This document shows positions 63,437-64,000 of a stretch of DNA of 64,000 nt, piece after piece (position 1 is the stretch's first letter; every line of letters starts with the position of its first letter). Below the pieces are notes generated by a model. The model was not told the DNA's origin. It did no database searches and saw only the letters and a list, made by a program, of their open reading frames with translations. The position numbers and the translations under genes were made by a program. This stretch comes from Mixta intestinalis (GTDB lineage Bacteria > Pseudomonadota > Gammaproteobacteria > Enterobacterales > Enterobacteriaceae), in the NCBI RefSeq assembly GCF_009914055.1, contig NZ_CP028271.1, positions 3,720,001 through 3,784,000 of the forward strand, given 5' to 3'.

Positions 63437-64000
63437 AAATTACCAAATTAACCACTTACCGTTTGCCCCCCCGCTGGATGTTTCTGAAGATTGAAACGGA
63501 TGAAGGTATTGTTGGCTGGGGCGAGCCGGTGATTGAAGGTCGTGCCCGCACGGTAGAAGCGGCGGTGCATGAGCTGGGTGAATATCTGATCGGACAGGAC
63601 CCGGCGCGTATTAACGATCTCTGGCAGGTAATGTATCGCGGCGGCTTTTATCGCGGCGGCCCGATTCTGATGAGCGCTATCGCTGGTATTGATCAGGCAT
63701 TGTGGGATATTAAAGGCAAAGTGTTAAACGCGCCGGTCTGGCAATTAATGGGTGGCCTGGTGCGCGATAAAATTAAAGCCTATAGCTGGGTTGGCGGCGA
63801 TCGACCAGCAGAAGTGATTAATGGCATTAATACTCTGCGAAATATTGGCTTCGATACGTTTAAATTAAACGGCTGTGAAGAACTGGGCATAATTGACAAT
63901 GCGCGCAAGGTTGATGCAGCGGTAAATACCGTGGCGCAGATCCGTGAAGTATTCGGAATGGATATTGAATTCGGGCTGGATTTCCACGGTCGTGTTAGCG
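63433..64000 (+). CDS. dgoD: D-galactonate dehydratase, 5' part (runs off right edge)
   Basis: Enolase-superfamily enzyme that dehydrates D-galactonate to 2-dehydro-3-deoxygalactonate. The first 189 codons are present, beginning MKITKLTTYRLPPRWMFLKI with GWGEPVIEGRA and later GGPILMSAIAGIDQALWDIKGK, typical of the mandelate-racemase subgroup. The ATG at 63433 overlaps the dgoA stop. The catalytic and metal-binding residues lie mostly beyond the window. A galactonate transporter gene dgoT would be expected further right. Confidence 0.93.
   Translation, partial: MKITKLTTYRLPPRWMFLKIETDEGIVGWGEPVIEGRARTVEAAVHELGEYLIGQDPARINDLWQVMYRGGFYRGGPILMSAIAGIDQALWDIKGKVLNAPVWQLMGGLVRDKIKAYSWVGGDRPAEVINGINTLRNIGFDTFKLNGCEELGIIDNARKVDAAVNTVAQIREVFGMDIEFGLDFHGRVS

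Overview
The window is chromosomal DNA of a member of the Enterobacterales and spans the replication-origin neighbourhood. The housekeeping genes run in the order known from Escherichia coli: kup, ravA-viaA, asnC, mioC, oriC, mnmG-rsmG, atpIBEFHAGDC, glmUS, pstSCAB-phoU, yieH, adeP, yieE, then mnmE-yidC-yidD-rnpA-rpmH, dnaA-dnaN-recF-gyrB, yidB, yidA and dgoRKAD. Protein lengths and end motifs match E. coli closely. The differences (a budBA/budR acetoin module beside kup, asnC without asnA, a gap between dnaN and recF) make an Erwiniaceae member such as Pantoea, Mixta or Erwinia the best guess; this is inference, not proof.

Layout: 1-2536 acetolactate/acetoin genes with a divergent LysR regulator; 2533-8141 a YgiW-type periplasmic protein, Kup and the RavA-ViaA pair; 8262-9655 AsnC, MioC and oriC with recognisable DnaA boxes and three AT-rich 13-mers; 9765-12393 mnmG and rsmG; 13106-20279 the complete F1Fo ATP synthase operon; 20539-23844 amino-sugar synthesis; 24000-29157 a small membrane ORF with a degenerate cysteine-rich upstream frame, then the Pho-box-controlled phosphate uptake operon; 29227-32132 YieH, adenine permease and a phosphopantetheinyl transferase.

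The accessory region is 32133-48650, lying between yieE and mnmE, where E. coli carries genes such as tnaCAB. It begins with about 1.5 kb of AT-rich DNA without convincing genes but with striking inverted repeats. There follow, all on the plus strand: an atypical LuxR-type response regulator, a TolC-like outer membrane protein, a HlyD-like adaptor interrupted by a one-base frameshift, a C39-peptidase ABC exporter, a terminator, two small precursors with matching 15-residue double-glycine-type leaders, a compact chaperone-usher fimbrial operon (pilin, chaperone, usher, two-domain adhesin) and a 1057-residue autotransporter. The exporter and peptides look like a class II microcin or related secreted-peptide system, but no immunity gene is evident and the adaptor is truncated as read. 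This is the most interesting part of the window.

From 48678 the core resumes: mnmE, yidC, yidD, rnpA and rpmH on the minus strand; dnaA, dnaN, recF and gyrB on the plus strand; then yidB, yidA and the D-galactonate operon, whose dgoD runs off the right end. No tRNA, rRNA, CRISPR array or intact insertion sequence was seen.
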